Shown here: positions 1 to 9,448 of the stretch, in pieces | How the letters are laid out: each line of letters begins with the position of its first letter | How positions within the stretch are numbered: the stretch's first letter is position 1 | From: Plantago elongata | Lineage: Eukaryota; Streptophyta; Magnoliopsida; Lamiales; Plantaginaceae | DNA length: 21,271 nt | Assembly: GCA_036897095.1 (NCBI GenBank) | Contig: JAYMSP010003070.1 | Span: 1 to 21,271 of the forward strand | Direction: 5' to 3' | Made by a program: the position numbers and the translations under genes | The notes under the pieces: model-generated | Told to the model about the DNA's origin: nothing | The model's database searches: none | What the model saw: the letters and a program-made list of their open reading frames with translations, nothing else

Positions 1-657
1 TTATCATATTCTAATAACCGGTTTTGATTTACCAGGATGACTTAAGTTGAGTCTCGCATCTCCAATATTAATTAACGGCGACGTACTAAACCCTTCTATC
101 TTATTAATATTCACTCTTGTTTACTTATAACTTCATCCCATTAATACGTTGTTTAACCAACAGATCATACAGTTTAACGATACTATCCCGGATTCAACAG
201 TTTTCGATTTCTAGTTACTTTCTATCTGCTTTTCTGCCAACTGCAGTAGTCTATTATTAGTCCTATGTTTAATTCCCTCATTCTCTTATTACTACTGGAG
301 TGTGTTTAAAGTTCAACAGGGTATCCATTTCTTATTTACACACTCACTGCAGTGTACACCCAGCCATAATTCTAACATACCAATTCGATAAGTACTTATC
401 AATCTACAGCATGCTACAGTTTGCTAATGCCATTCCAATCTCGGCAATTTACTACGACTACCAACACCTCATTCATCCACCATACTCCACATAAACAGCA
501 ATACATAGTATTCTACAGTATTTTCATTAGTCTCTTACCATATCCATCATCAATTTTCTTACATACTCTATCAAGTATCCAACAGATTACAGTAGCTAAT
601 CTTTACAACATTCCCCATTAAATTAAACTGACTCGTTCATTTCCCCGACCCAATAGT
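1..657. other. AT-rich non-coding sequence, no gene recognised
   Basis: There is no open frame with recognisable protein content, no convincing splice-bounded exon and no RNA gene. The short open frames present are low-complexity and match nothing I know. The base composition resembles decayed transposon or LTR sequence of plants, but I could not define ends or a target duplication, so no element is claimed. Confidence 0.5.
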
Positions 658-1123
658 TTAAAACGATAGGTAGTGGATTAACCGAGTTGGGCGCAGGAGG
701 AGCTCCGGTGAGCAGCAGCTATTCACGGCGGTCGAACTCGAGTAGAAAAAGAGGAGTAATCGAAATGAGGTATAGTAGTAGTCTGTAATTGTTTCTTGTA
801 GTGTGAAGGAACAGAAAATACAAAGGAGGCACGACATATATATAGATGGGCACGGGCACACGGAGGTGCCAACACACGACGTGATGCATGTCTACCGGCT
901 CGATTCGGACGGTGGTCGACCGGCGGTGGAAGGACCGGAGCGGTTGGGGCACGGCACTGTTGGCGAGACGGAGGCGCGGGATCGGACGGTCCGTGGCACG
1001 GTTGTGCCGGCTTCGGCACCACCACTCGATTCGTCGGCGCGAAAGGGAAGGAGGTAGGGAGAAACCGGAGAAGAGGAGGAGAGGCGGAGGAAATTGATTT
1101 GGGGAACATTTTGGGTGAAACAC
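658..1123. other. GC-rich, purine-skewed patch of unknown identity
   Basis: This stretch stands out from its AT-rich surroundings. It is GC-rich, and its right half is strongly purine-rich on the plus strand (runs of GGAG, GAAG and GGCGGAGG near 1045-1095). Minus-strand frames of 128 and 134 codons are open here, but their Pro/Arg/Ser-rich translations match no family I know, and two overlapping frames being open at once suggests a composition effect. It could be the leader or first exon of a minus-strand gene, or an internal part of an old LTR. I cannot choose between these. Confidence 0.3.
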
Positions 1124-1850
1124 GGTTTTGAAAGAGGAAGAGGAAAACCGATTGGTTCTGGGGAAGAAGACTGGTTATTGACTAGTGTATTATATCTGGC
1201 ATCTTCTGGATCCCGAAAGCTCGCGAATAAATTTCCAAAAATTACGAAACTGATTTCTGGACGATCCTTGAGTCGAACTTAAGCCGTATCAGAAATAAAA
1301 TAAATATTTTTATTTTATTATTATTTTATTATCGGTTATTAATTTCTTGACGTTTTCGCGCGACGTTTAACCTTTTAAATTAACTCAAATAGTTCCACTT
1401 CTATTTAATATACTGAAATAAATTTTTAAGAAAATTTTTAACGCGCACCAAATTTTGCGGCCTTTGCAGATTGCATTGAACATCCATGGACTACATGAAG
1501 CGCAACCTTCTTATCAGCTTTGTGTGAAGGTGGCATTTGTTATTCTATTATTATGCCTGAACCAGAGTTTAAATAGTTAGTTCTCAATGTCTATGAATGT
1601 ATACTGTGTGCCTATAAAGCAATAGGATAAGTTACAAAATAATGAGTTGATCAGAATGCAACACCCGGTTTAGATAACCAACAATTTGCCAAAGTACTTC
1701 ACATTGAAGAGTTAAAACTACTATTTATTTCACACAATCAAAATAAAAACTATAATCTTAAACTACCAATAAAGCAGATCTTATATACTCAACTATAAAT
1801 CAAAGGTTCGTAACAATTATAATTATCTACAGAAAGCTAGTCCTTATGTG
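1124..1850. other. Non-coding spacer left of the nested transposons
   Basis: AT-rich, with an A/T-only stretch near 1290-1335 (ATTTTATTATTATTTTATTA). A short open segment at about 1470-1530 on the plus strand follows a good splice-acceptor string (TTTGCAG, ending about 1470) and is followed by GTG, so it could be an isolated exon of about 60 nt. It is too short to identify. Nothing else was seen. Confidence 0.35.
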
Positions 1851-1855
1851 AAGAA
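1851..1855. repeat. Left target-site duplication of element A (AAGAA)
   Basis: AAGAA directly precedes the LTR terminus TGAAAG at 1856 and is matched exactly at 11965-11969, 10.1 kb away. The match holds across the nested insertion and fixes both ends of element A. Confidence 0.9.
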
Positions 1856-2021
1856 TGAAAGAATATCTTCCGTAGTTTATATTCAAGAGAATTACAAGGT
1901 ATATATAATATAAGAGTGTAACTACGTATTCTAGAGTTAGGAAACTAATTCTAAACTAATTCTACTAATCTAGCTAGATTATATAACTATACTAATTCTA
2001 GTTTATTTATATAATCTAACA
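1856..2021 (-). repeat. 3' LTR of element A (166 bp)
   Basis: On the plus strand it runs from TGAAAG to TAACA; read on the coding strand it starts TGTTAG and ends CTTTCA, the usual TG..CA ends. It aligns along its whole length with the right copy, with 9 substitutions, and carries 9 bp (around 1998-2010) that the right copy lacks. It lies directly after the purine tract and the end of the RNase H frame. Confidence 0.92.
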
Positions 2022-2030
2022 CACCCCCTC
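2022..2030 (-). other. Polypurine tract of element A
   Basis: The coding strand reads GAGGGGGTG immediately before the LTR start TGTTAG. This is the position and composition expected for the plus-strand primer of a copia element. Confidence 0.75.
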
Positions 2031-2514
2031 ATTCAAAGCGGGAGGACTACGAACACTGAGACTGGATCTAAAATCCTCAAATAAAACTCTAGGTAATCCC
2101 TTCGTGAATATATCCACAATCTGGTATCTTGAAGGAACATGAAAAACTCACACCATCCCACGTGCAACCTGCTCACGTTCGAAATGGATATCCATCTCAA
2201 TGTGCTTGGTGCGTTGATGTTGAACCGGATTGCCAGCAAGATATATAGCACTAATATTGTCACAATAAACGAGAGTGGCCTTCGCAATGTGACAATGAAG
2301 CTCTAAGTAGTAGATTTTGAATCCAACAGGACTCGAAAACAACATTTGCTACTCCTCTATATTTAGCTTCAGCACTTGAACGAGACAACGTAGGTTGTCG
2401 TTTGGATGACCACGAAATCATATTGTCTCCAAGAAACACACAATGGCCCAAAGTCGAACGACGAGTATCCGGACAGCCACCCCAATCAACATCAGTGTAC
2501 GAGATAAGATCCAA
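2031..2514 (-). pseudogene. Element A RNase H and C-terminal Pol (broken)
   Basis: The right-hand part encodes the copia RNase H signature: YTDVDWGGCPDTRRST, then FLGDNMISWSSKRQPTLSRS, then [10 protein letters not shown] (the family usually has AEAEYR, so one Glu is Lys here). The downstream half ([17 protein letters not shown], then [10 protein letters not shown]) is in another frame, so at least one frameshift lies near 2290-2345. A stop follows ARGMV at about 2148, and beyond it IVDIFTKGLP and a C-terminal tail run up to the LTR. RNase H would degrade the RNA strand during reverse transcription. The order and wording are typical of plant copia Pol; the reading frame is not intact. Confidence 0.85.
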
Positions 2515-2587
2515 ACCTGAGGATGGGTATAGATGGAGATCGAACTCAAGCGTTTCATGTACATATCTGAGAATGCGTTTAAAGCAT

Positions 2588-3760
2588 TCATGTGAATATC
2601 CTTAGGATTATGCATATGAAGACAAATTGATGTAGAGCATACGAGATATCTTGTCGAGTAAACGTCAAATACTGAAGAGCTCCAGCAAGACTCCTATACT
2701 GTGTAGGATCCTCATAAGGTGTACCCAGTATACTACTCATCTTAGAATTTGTATGCACCAGTGTTGCAGTAGATTTACATGATGACATTCCTGCACGATC
2801 AATAATTTCTTCTGCATACTTTTGCTGGGACAAAAACATACCGTTTTTGTGACGAGTGATCGAGATACCTAGAAAGTAGTTCAATGGGTGAAGATCCTTC
2901 ATAGAAAATTCCGAGGCAAGTAATCCCATGATGGAGTGGCGTAGAGGAGCTGAAGATGTGGTGAGAATGATGTCATCCACATACAGTAAGAGATACGCCA
3001 TATCTGAGCCTTTCTTGTAGATAAATACGGATGTACCTACTTTGTTGTTTATAAAACCAAGAGATGATACATAATCTGCAAACCGTTTGTACCATGCACG
3101 TGGAGCCTGCTTAAGTCCGTACAATGATTTCTTAAGTAAGCACACATGATCCGGATAGCATTAGTCCCGAAACCCAAGAGGTTGATGCATATAAACGGTT
3201 TCCTTGAGCTCCCCATGTGGAAACGCATTTTTAACATTAAGTTGGTGAATCTGCCAAGACCTGGATAATGCCAAACTAAACATTGTATGAATCGTAGCCG
3301 GTTTGAAAACCGAACTAAAAGTTTCTCCACAATCAATGTCAACCTGTTGTGTCTTTCCATCACCTACAAGACGAGCTTTAAGCCTCTCAAACGCACCATT
3401 AGATTTAAATTTATGAGCAAAAATTCATATAGAGCGAATAATGTTAACATTAGATGGACAGGGTACCAACTCCTAAGTCTTATTTTTAATAAGAGCATCA
3501 AATTCGTCTTGCATGGCCAATTTTCAATTCGGGTTCTTAAGGGCAGAAACCGGGTTACGGGGAATAGGAGATTTCGTGACCACAAAATAAGTAACATAAT
3601 CGGGCTCAAAATATTTCGGGTTTGGAGCACGATTGCGAACAGGCACGGGAACCGGCTGGATTGGCACGTGATTAGGCTGAGATGGGGGAGTGTTGGGCGG
3701 GGAAGGCTGCTGGAATGGCGCGGGGCTTGGCACAGGACTGGGCGCTAGCTCAGCGCGAGG
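2588..3760 (-). pseudogene. Element A reverse transcriptase (broken)
   Basis: The frame at 2588-3145 (185 codons) contains KKSLYGLKQAPRAWYKRF, LLLYVDDIIL with the YVDD catalytic box at 2972-2983, and LNYFLGISITR, all hallmarks of copia reverse transcriptase (RVT_2). Upstream, in a shifted frame, WQIHQLNVKNAFPHGELKE is readable near 3190-3255. In the family the residue before VKNAF is the first catalytic Asp, and here the codon at 3236-3238 is AAT (Asn). A stop at about 3162-3164 separates the two parts, and more stops occur up to 3760. The enzyme would copy element RNA into DNA in virus-like particles; this copy cannot do so. Confidence 0.87.
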
Positions 3761-4133
3761 CAGTCTGCCCAGGTGTGCAGGTTATGCGCGTGAGGCGCGG
3801 TGTGGGGGACGAAGACAGGGGCATAATTGGCACGGGACTGGGCGATCCGAGTGATGGATCAGCACGCTGGTTACGCAGTGATGTCGGCTGCCTAGTGTCT
3901 CTGGCAGTGCGTGTGGTGCGCGAATTGGTTGGGAGTGTGGCGCACATTATGCGCTGCCACGAGGACGGCTCGGGCATGTAATCCGACAAGGGTGGATTAA
4001 CAGTCTGATGATTAGCAAAAGGAAAAGAATTTTCATCGAATATGACATGACGGGAAATAATAATCCTTTTGGTGTGGAGATCAAAACACTTATACCCCCT
4101 ATGATTCGCAGGATAGCCTAAAAACACACACAA
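3750..4133 (-). pseudogene. Element A integrase/reverse-transcriptase linker
   Basis: A 127-codon open stretch reads CVFLGYP, GYKCFDLHTKRIIISRHVIF and DENSFPFA, the conserved copia segment after the integrase core, and then a Pro/Ser/Thr-rich linker. It ends at a stop at 3750-3752, after which the Pro-rich linker continues in the same sense with more stops. It has no enzymatic function of its own; it joins the integrase and polymerase parts of the polyprotein. Confidence 0.75.
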
Positions 4134-4880
4134 GAGGTCCTAGCATGCAACTTGTTAATGGTTGTATTAGGAATCACTGAATAGCAAAGACACCCAAAAA
4201 CCCGAAGGTGAGAATAAGATGGTTTGGGATGATATAAGCGTTCGATAGGGGAAGCATGTTCAAGAACCTTGCTAGGCAGGATATTGAGGAGATAAGTAGT
4301 TGTCTGCAAGGCATGACGCCGAAATGAAAGAGGCAAAGAAGCATGCGAAAGTAGAGTCCTAATGATATTATTTATGGAGCTAATTTTACGTTCGACTTTG
4401 TCATTCTGTGAAGAAGTATGAGGGCAAGAAAAGCGGAACGACATCCCATTAGTTTAACAAAAATTCATAAACCTAGTATTATCATACTCACCCCCATTGT
4501 CACATTGAAGGTTAAGGATAGAAGTCTTAAATTGAGTATGAATATGGTTATGTAAAATCATGAATTTGTCAAAAACATCAGATTTTCGAGAAGGGGGAAA
4601 AGTCCAAAGAAAATTAGTGAAATCATCTAGGAACACAACTTAATAATGATGCCCCATAGAACTCAAAATAGAAGATGTCCATAAATCATTGTGTATAATA
4701 TCAAAAGGTTACAGTGTTTGAGAGAAAGACATATCGAAAAGTAATTTAACTTGTTTTCCAAGAATGCACGAGCGACATAAACTCGGACCACTAGTGGATT
4801 TTCTAACAATGTCTTTATCTAACCTAGTTGACTTAAAAATAGAATGACCAGCATGGCCTAAACGATCATGCCAAAGGGTG
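4118..4880 (-). pseudogene. Element A GAG-pre-integrase and integrase (broken)
   Basis: Read on the minus strand: TLWHDRLGHAG with a later CRSC pair (zinc-binding HHCC module, about 4765-4880), FDIIHNDLW with the first catalytic Asp, FLDDFTNFLW at 4600-4636, LQCDNGGEYDNTRF with the second Asp (near 4480-4520), and NDKVERK with the catalytic Glu (near 4400-4420). It then runs into LRVFGCLCY and CVCFLGYP, the conserved region linking integrase to reverse transcriptase. Stops interrupt it near 4454, 4640 and 4700, and the HHCC part is separated by a stop near 4880. The role would be insertion of the cDNA into the genome; the frame is disabled. Confidence 0.85.
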
Positions 4881-4882
4881 GG

Positions 4883-5280
4883 TCAAATAGCTGAAAGCGC
4901 AAATGGTGCACCTACTGGAAGTGTAAGGGAAGTGGGCGGATAAAGGTCCCCTTGACTATTACATCTCATGATTGACGTCCCCGTCGGAAATTCCTTCACA
5001 GAAAACCCACAAGGATCAAACTCAACTGACACAGAATTATCGATGGTAAATTTGCGCACAGAATTAAGATTTTTAACGAGTTTTGGAGCATGCAAGACAT
5101 TCTGTAAGGATGGGGGTGAGGGGGATCAAGAACCATATTACCACTACCCTGAATTGTAATAAATTGACCATTACCCACAATTATATTTTAACGATTGCTC
5201 AAATTAAAATAAGACGAGAGCGTACCGTTATTGGCAGTTACGTGAGAAGAAGCTCCGGAATCCATGTACCAAGTTTGATC
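4883..5280 (-). pseudogene. Element A protease region (broken)
   Basis: The aspartic protease active site is readable as WYMDSGASSHVT, with DSG encoded at 5254-5262. It is followed in shifted frames by NGQFITIQGSGNMVL, then LHAPKLVKNLNSVRKF, and SMDFDP-like sequence seen here as SVEFDPCGFSVKE. This is the normal copia layout, with protease between the Gag C-terminus and the integrase zinc module. At least two frame changes lie between 4990 and 5230. The enzyme would mature the Gag-Pol polyprotein. Confidence 0.8.
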
Positions 5281-6344
5281 CTGAGGGTGCAGTGTCATTG
5301 TGTGCATTGCAGCGTTCAAATCTGTTGGTACTTGGGCGTATGCTCCTTGTTGTTGTGTGACTCCCATATGGTAGGCTTGCAGCTGTTAAGAAACACATTG
5401 GCGCGGAACAACAGGTGAGGGCACGTAGGAGGATCGTGCCCATCCTTGTGCTGGCACGGGGTACGGAGGCAGCGGCTGGGTGGGCAGGGGCGCCCACTGC
5501 CAGCCGTAGGCTGCGCGCCTGCTGTTGGCTGCGGGTGGGGCAGCTGTCCGCACCCCGCTCCCCTTCCTGTTGTTTTCCTTTGCGTGCATTACGTTGAGAA
5601 GGATTGTTGGTGCGACCACGGCCCGTATTCTCCAAGTAAGAATCATCAACCGTCGAGACCATAGCAGAGCCAGAGTGATGAGAACCCATAGAGGTGAGTT
5701 CTCGTTCTTCAAGACATATAGACGAACGAGCCTCCGTGAATGAAGAGGCTTTGCATGACGGATTTGTGTACCCACGCCTTTATATGCTTTAGTGAGGCCT
5801 GAAACGAGCTAAAGAACCATCGACTATTGATGACAGGTGCCGTAACATTCTTTAATTGATCCGCAATACTTTTCAAGCGCTGACAATATGCTGAAGCATT
5901 AGGAAAACCCTCAACACGGGTAGACGTAAATTCTTGCTCGAGAGTAACAGCACGGGAGGTTTGGTGATCTTGAAAAACATCATGTAAGCGATTCCAAGCT
6001 TCCGTAGCCGTAGCACCTGTTTTAATAATTGTGTTCAACAAATCGTTAGAGATTGTTGTATAAATCCATTGAAGCACCATAGCAACAATATTACGCCAAA
6101 GTTCCTTTTCCTCAGCAGTCGAAGGAGGAGGTCTCTCTTCATCAGTCGGAGGTTTGATAATGTGATGAAGAACCCTGTGCGAAGTAGCATGAATCCTAAA
6201 CAACTCGGCCCATGTCCCATATTGGGAATTCTCCAATTCCAAAGTAACTGGAATATGACTTCGGATGTTGGAAACGACAAGGGTTGGGTGGAAAGCGGCC
6301 TTGGAGTTTGACGATGAATTCGCGAGTGTTGTCATGTCAGTCAT
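5281..6344 (-). pseudogene. Element A Gag (broken)
   Basis: The frame at 5709-6344 (211 codons) begins [15 protein letters not shown] and contains [18 protein letters not shown], then [23 protein letters not shown] and [15 protein letters not shown]. This is the UBN2-type copia capsid fold with its Trp/Leu-rich helices. After [10 protein letters not shown] the family sequence continues in other frames ([10 protein letters not shown] near 5740-5775, then an Arg/Gly- and Pro/Gln-rich tail to about 5400), so several frameshifts are present. I chose the Met at 6344 because it follows a roughly 310-bp leader after the primer-binding site and starts the conserved region. Gag would form the cytoplasmic virus-like particle. 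Confidence 0.83.
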
Positions 6345-6645
6345 GATATGGAATCAATGAAGACGAGGACAAAAGGAGCGATTTGAAGTCGAAAATAATG
6401 GGTCGAAGACGAACAGAACCGGGAGATCACGTGATCGGCAAGCGTGGGGCTAAGGATTGAATCGTGAGGGGTTGTTGTGTGTGTCAATTTGGACCGGTGT
6501 GAGGCAGTTGTATGCGGCAATTGGTGGCTATATGGGCAGGCTTTATATGCGGCAATTAGTGGCAGTATGGAGATCGATGGTAGACGGAAAATATATGGGT
6601 GGAGAGATCGGTTTCGAGAGTAGGCAGCGGTAACTATCGTAACCA
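6345..6645 (-). other. Untranslated leader of element A
   Basis: This is the interval between the primer-binding site and the Gag start on the minus strand. A 101-codon open frame is present (6341-6646), but it is Ser/His-rich, unlike any Gag or Env, and is best taken as leader sequence. It probably held packaging signals; none can be recognised. Confidence 0.5.
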
Positions 6646-6657
6646 ATTATGATATCA
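6646..6657 (-). other. Primer-binding site of element A (decayed)
   Basis: The coding strand directly after the LTR end reads TGATATCATAAT. The plant copia primer site, complementary to the initiator Met tRNA 3' end, is TGGTATCAGAGC; 8 of 12 positions agree. The mismatches fit post-insertion decay. The position exactly abutting the LTR supports the call. Confidence 0.7.
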
Positions 6658-6702
6658 TGAAAGAATATCTTCCGTAATTTATATTCTAAGAGAATTACAA
6701 GG

Positions 6703-6710
6703 TATTTATA
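6703..6710 (-). promoter_or_regulatory. Candidate TATA box in the 5' LTR of element A
   Basis: TATAAATA on the minus strand. The left LTR has TATATATA at the matching place. Element B's insertion lies upstream of it on the minus strand, so B has separated it from whatever lies to the right but left the box itself intact. Confidence 0.4.
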
Positions 6711-6800
6711 GTACAAGAGTCTAACTAAGTATTCTAGAGTTAGGAAATTAATTCTAAACTAATTCTACTAATCTAGCTAGATTATATAATTATACTAATC

Positions 6801-6805
6801 CTATA
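6801..6805. repeat. Left target-site duplication of element B (CTATA)
   Basis: CTATA immediately before the LTR start TGTTAAG, repeated at 11950-11954. Confidence 0.9.
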
Positions 6806-7015
6806 TGTTAAGAGAAGATAGTTAGTTACTTAGTTGGTTAATGTAATATAGTTAAGTTAGTTATTGGTTAGTTGAGTTTAGTTAGTTTTATGTTCTTCAT
6901 TATAAATAGAAGACATGAACCAAATCCTTTGTAATTCCATCCATTATTTGAGTATCATTCTCCATCAATTCAATATACAAAATTTGGTTCTTGATCCTTG
7001 TCAATATAATTCACA
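6806..7015 (+). repeat. 5' LTR of element B (210 bp)
   Basis: Starts TGTTAAGAGAAG and ends TTCACA. It contains repeated TTAGTTAGTT-type steps and a TATAAATA box at 6901-6908. It matches 11738-11949 with 10 substitutions and a 2-bp gap, and is followed directly by a primer-binding site. Confidence 0.95.
6901..6908 (+). promoter_or_regulatory. TATA box in the 5' LTR of element B
   Basis: TATAAATA lies in the LTR about 115 bp before the primer-binding site, the expected place for the element promoter. In the 3' LTR the matching bases (11835-11842) read TATTAATA, so the downstream copy has lost the consensus. Confidence 0.55.
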
Positions 7016-7027
7016 TGGTATCAGGAG
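7016..7027 (+). other. Primer-binding site of element B
   Basis: TGGTATCAGGAG directly abuts the LTR end. The first nine bases match the initiator-Met-tRNA primer site TGGTATCAGAGC used by plant copia elements. The TCAGGAG end suggests a small change after insertion. Confidence 0.85.
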
Positions 7028-7224
7028 AAATCATTCGTTAATCGATCATTTCAATTCGATCATTTCAATCCGCTTCTTTGCTCTGTTTTATCGGTTTCCA
7101 ATCATCGCCGTCATCATCGTGCTATTGCCATATCCGTTCAATTACTCGGTTGGCAGTTACATTCTGCACATTTGACGGTTCTTGAGCAATTCATCAACTG
7201 TTCTGCAGCTTCTTGACGTCTTCA
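7028..7224 (+). other. Untranslated leader of element B
   Basis: The roughly 200-bp interval between the primer-binding site and Gag. The frame at 6915-7175 crosses the LTR and leader and has no recognisable protein content. No structure was identified. Confidence 0.5.
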
Positions 7225-8526
7225 ATGGCGAAGACATCGTCTACCGGCGGCAATGCCGTTCCTCATCAAACAGGGGCTCGTTCACCGGCCGTTTCTCGTG
7301 CCCGATCCTCCCTGAATCCTGCGGAAAACCAACTTTCCCCATATTCCTACCACCCATCTGATCATCCAGGCCTGCAAATCATCTCAGTTATCTTAAATGG
7401 TGATAACTACGTTTCTTGGAGTAAATCCGTCATCCGCACCTTACAAGTAAAGAACAAGCTTGCTCTCATTGATGGCTCCCTTCTTGTGCCTGCTATTGAC
7501 GATTTCGACATGTATGATGCATATGAAAGAGCTAATGCTCTGGTTTTGGAATGGATAAATCTCTCCCTCCACGATGACATCAAGAATAGTCTACTTTACT
7601 GCAATTCAGCTAGAGACGTGTGGCTTGAAATCAAATCAAGGTATGCACAGTCTGATGGACCTCGAGTGTTCACCCTTGAGAAGAATCTTGGTGCCATGTC
7701 CAAAGGTTCAATGTCTCTAACACAGTATTACAATTATTTCAAAAGCATTTGGGATGAATACATTAGTTTTAGACCAGTTTTAGCATGTTCTTGTGGTGCC
7801 TTGTCAAACTGCACATGTGAGCTGATTCAAACACAAATGCTCACCCAACAAAAGGATGTTGTGATGAAATTTCTTGTTGGTTTGGATGAATCCTATGCTC
7901 ATCTGCGTAGCCAGCTTCATCTGCAGAAACCATTGCCATCCTTATCTCAAGTGTACTCCATGCTGTTGCAAGAAGAATCTCAAAGAACCATCTTTCAGTC
8001 TACTGTCAACAGTCCAATGGATTCAGCTGCTATGGTCAGTAGAACAGCATCTTACAGGCCACCTCATATCAGAAATGTTACCTCTCAAGGAAACAATACC
8101 AATCATCAACAATTCAGGCCATTTCAAAGGGATAAACCAAAGAAGAGGTGCCTACACTGTGGCATGACAAATCACACTCAGGAAACCTACTTTCAGCTTA
8201 TTGGATATCCACCAGGATGGAAACAACCAAGCAAGCTTCCTCAGGTGTCAAAAGCTAATGCAGCTGAAACATACACTCAAGAAATCTTCACTCAATCTGC
8301 AGATAATCCAATCATGGACCTTGCACTCTACTACCAATTCACTCAGTTCAATCAGTTTTTGGCTTTTCAAAGGCAATCTCAAGTCCACTCTGCAGCACCT
8401 GCTCATCATTCAGCTAATGTTGATGTGGCCACTTTACCTCCATCTGCTGCTGAGATAGTGCCCTCAGGTTTGCATGGCATGGCATACTGTTTTACTGTCA
8501 TAAATAGCATGACTACTCAATCATGA
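7213..8526 (+). pseudogene. Element B Gag
   Basis: This is an intact 437-codon frame. Translation could start at 7213 or, more plausibly, at the Met at 7225 (MAKTSS). Residues about 45-100 contain SDHPGLQIISVILNGDNYVS and WSKSVIRTLQVKNK, the Retrotran_gag_3-type N-terminus of plant copia elements. The middle has the helical Gag region (VWLEIKSRY, then DGPRVFTLEK). Near residue 315 is a zinc knuckle CLHCGMTNHTQETY followed by the usual YPPGW. Its fourth metal ligand, Cys in the family, is Tyr here. The frame ends in TGA (8524-8526), where related elements continue straight into the protease, so this is the N-terminal part of a Gag-Pol frame. Gag would form the particle and bind RNA; the damaged knuckle probably weakens RNA binding. 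Confidence 0.88.
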
Positions 8527-9009
8527 ATAGTGGACACAGGTGTCACTGATCACATGACATGTGATGCATCTCTATATATTACCTCACCTGTATCTGTTAG
8601 TGTGATCATCAAATTACCAAATAATAACTCTACCATTGCCACGCTTATGGGTGATATCCACATTTCTGATGATTTAATACTCAAAAATGTGCTCTATGTG
8701 CCTACTTTCACATACAACCTTTTATCTATCAGTAGTCTTACCAGAAAATCCTTTTGCAATGTTTTATTCATTGCTACTCACTGTCTTCTTTTAAGTGCTA
8801 AACACATGAATATGCAGGATCTACTGTCATTGAGAAGGATTGGGCATGCTGATCAGAGAGATGGTCTTTACCATCTGAATCTCAACCCTCTAGACATCAC
8901 TCATGATCATCTATCTGCTGCAAATTTAACAAAAACTGAAGATGTAAAGCTATGGCACTCTAGACTAGGCCATGCATCACTCAAATGTCTTTCTACAATT
9001 CCAGTTTAG
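8527..9009 (+). pseudogene. Element B protease and start of the integrase zinc module
   Basis: In the same frame as Gag, beginning right after the TGA, the sequence reads IVDTGVTDHMT, the aspartic protease site of copia elements (catalytic Asp codon 8533-8535). Further on it has LKNVLYVPTFTYNLLSISSL, the standard C-terminal protease segment, and at the end VKLWHSRLGHASLKCL, the two His of the GAG-pre-integrase zinc module. It stops at 9007-9009 because of a frame change between about 8985 and 9005. There is no start codon of its own; it was part of the polyprotein. Confidence 0.87.
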
Positions 9010-9448
9010 CTATCAAATGTAATGATAAACACCATTGTACTGTGTGCCATTTTGCTAAGCACAAGAGAACTCAATTTTCTACCAGCACTTCTTGTTCCTC
9101 TGCTATTTTTGATATCATTCATTGTGACATATGGGGGCCATATTCTACAGTTAGTGATCAAAGGCATCAATATTTTCTAACCATTGTTGATGATTACAGC
9201 ACATGTGCATGAAACCTAATGAAGAACAAATCTGAAGTGAAAACACATATACCCAGTTTTCATAATTTGATCAGAACATAATTCAATAAATCAAACGCAT
9301 TAGATCAGATAATGGTGCAGAGTTTTCACTCAAAAAATTTTACAGTGATCATGGCATTCTTCATCAAACATCATGCATCTACACTCCTCAACGAAATGGC
9401 ATTGTTGAACGCAAACACCAACATGTACTTGAAGTAGCTAGAGCCTTA
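8985..9448 (+). pseudogene. Element B integrase core (broken)
   Basis: In the shifted frame, HHCTVCHFAKHKR gives the Cys pair of the zinc module (about 9033-9070), then FDIIHCDIWGPYS with the first catalytic Asp (near 9125) and FLTIVDDYSTC. A TGA at 9210-9212 replaces a codon that is Trp in the family. Another frame change between 9212 and 9298 leads to [15 protein letters not shown] (second Asp, near 9310), then [14 protein letters not shown] (catalytic Glu, near 9410). All three catalytic residues survive, but in two frames. Confidence 0.86.

Larger units (their letters stand above)
6658..6805 (-). repeat. 5' LTR of element A, major part (interrupted by element B)
   Basis: This is the first 148 bp, on the plus strand, of the right LTR. 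It is homologous to 1856-2021 and stops abruptly at CTATA, where element B begins. A minus-strand TATAAATA at 6703-6710 is a candidate promoter of A. The LTR's outer 10 bp are displaced to 11955-11964. Confidence 0.92.

Noticed and set aside
3287-3981. Plus-strand frames of 153 and 99 codons inside element A
   Set aside because: They are antisense to the reverse transcriptase and Pro-rich linker of element A, with no recognisable domain.
5415-5743. Three overlapping plus-strand open frames (60-72 codons)
   Set aside because: They are the complement of the Gly/Pro/Arg-rich Gag tail of element A, where high GC keeps several frames open. The family content is on the minus strand.
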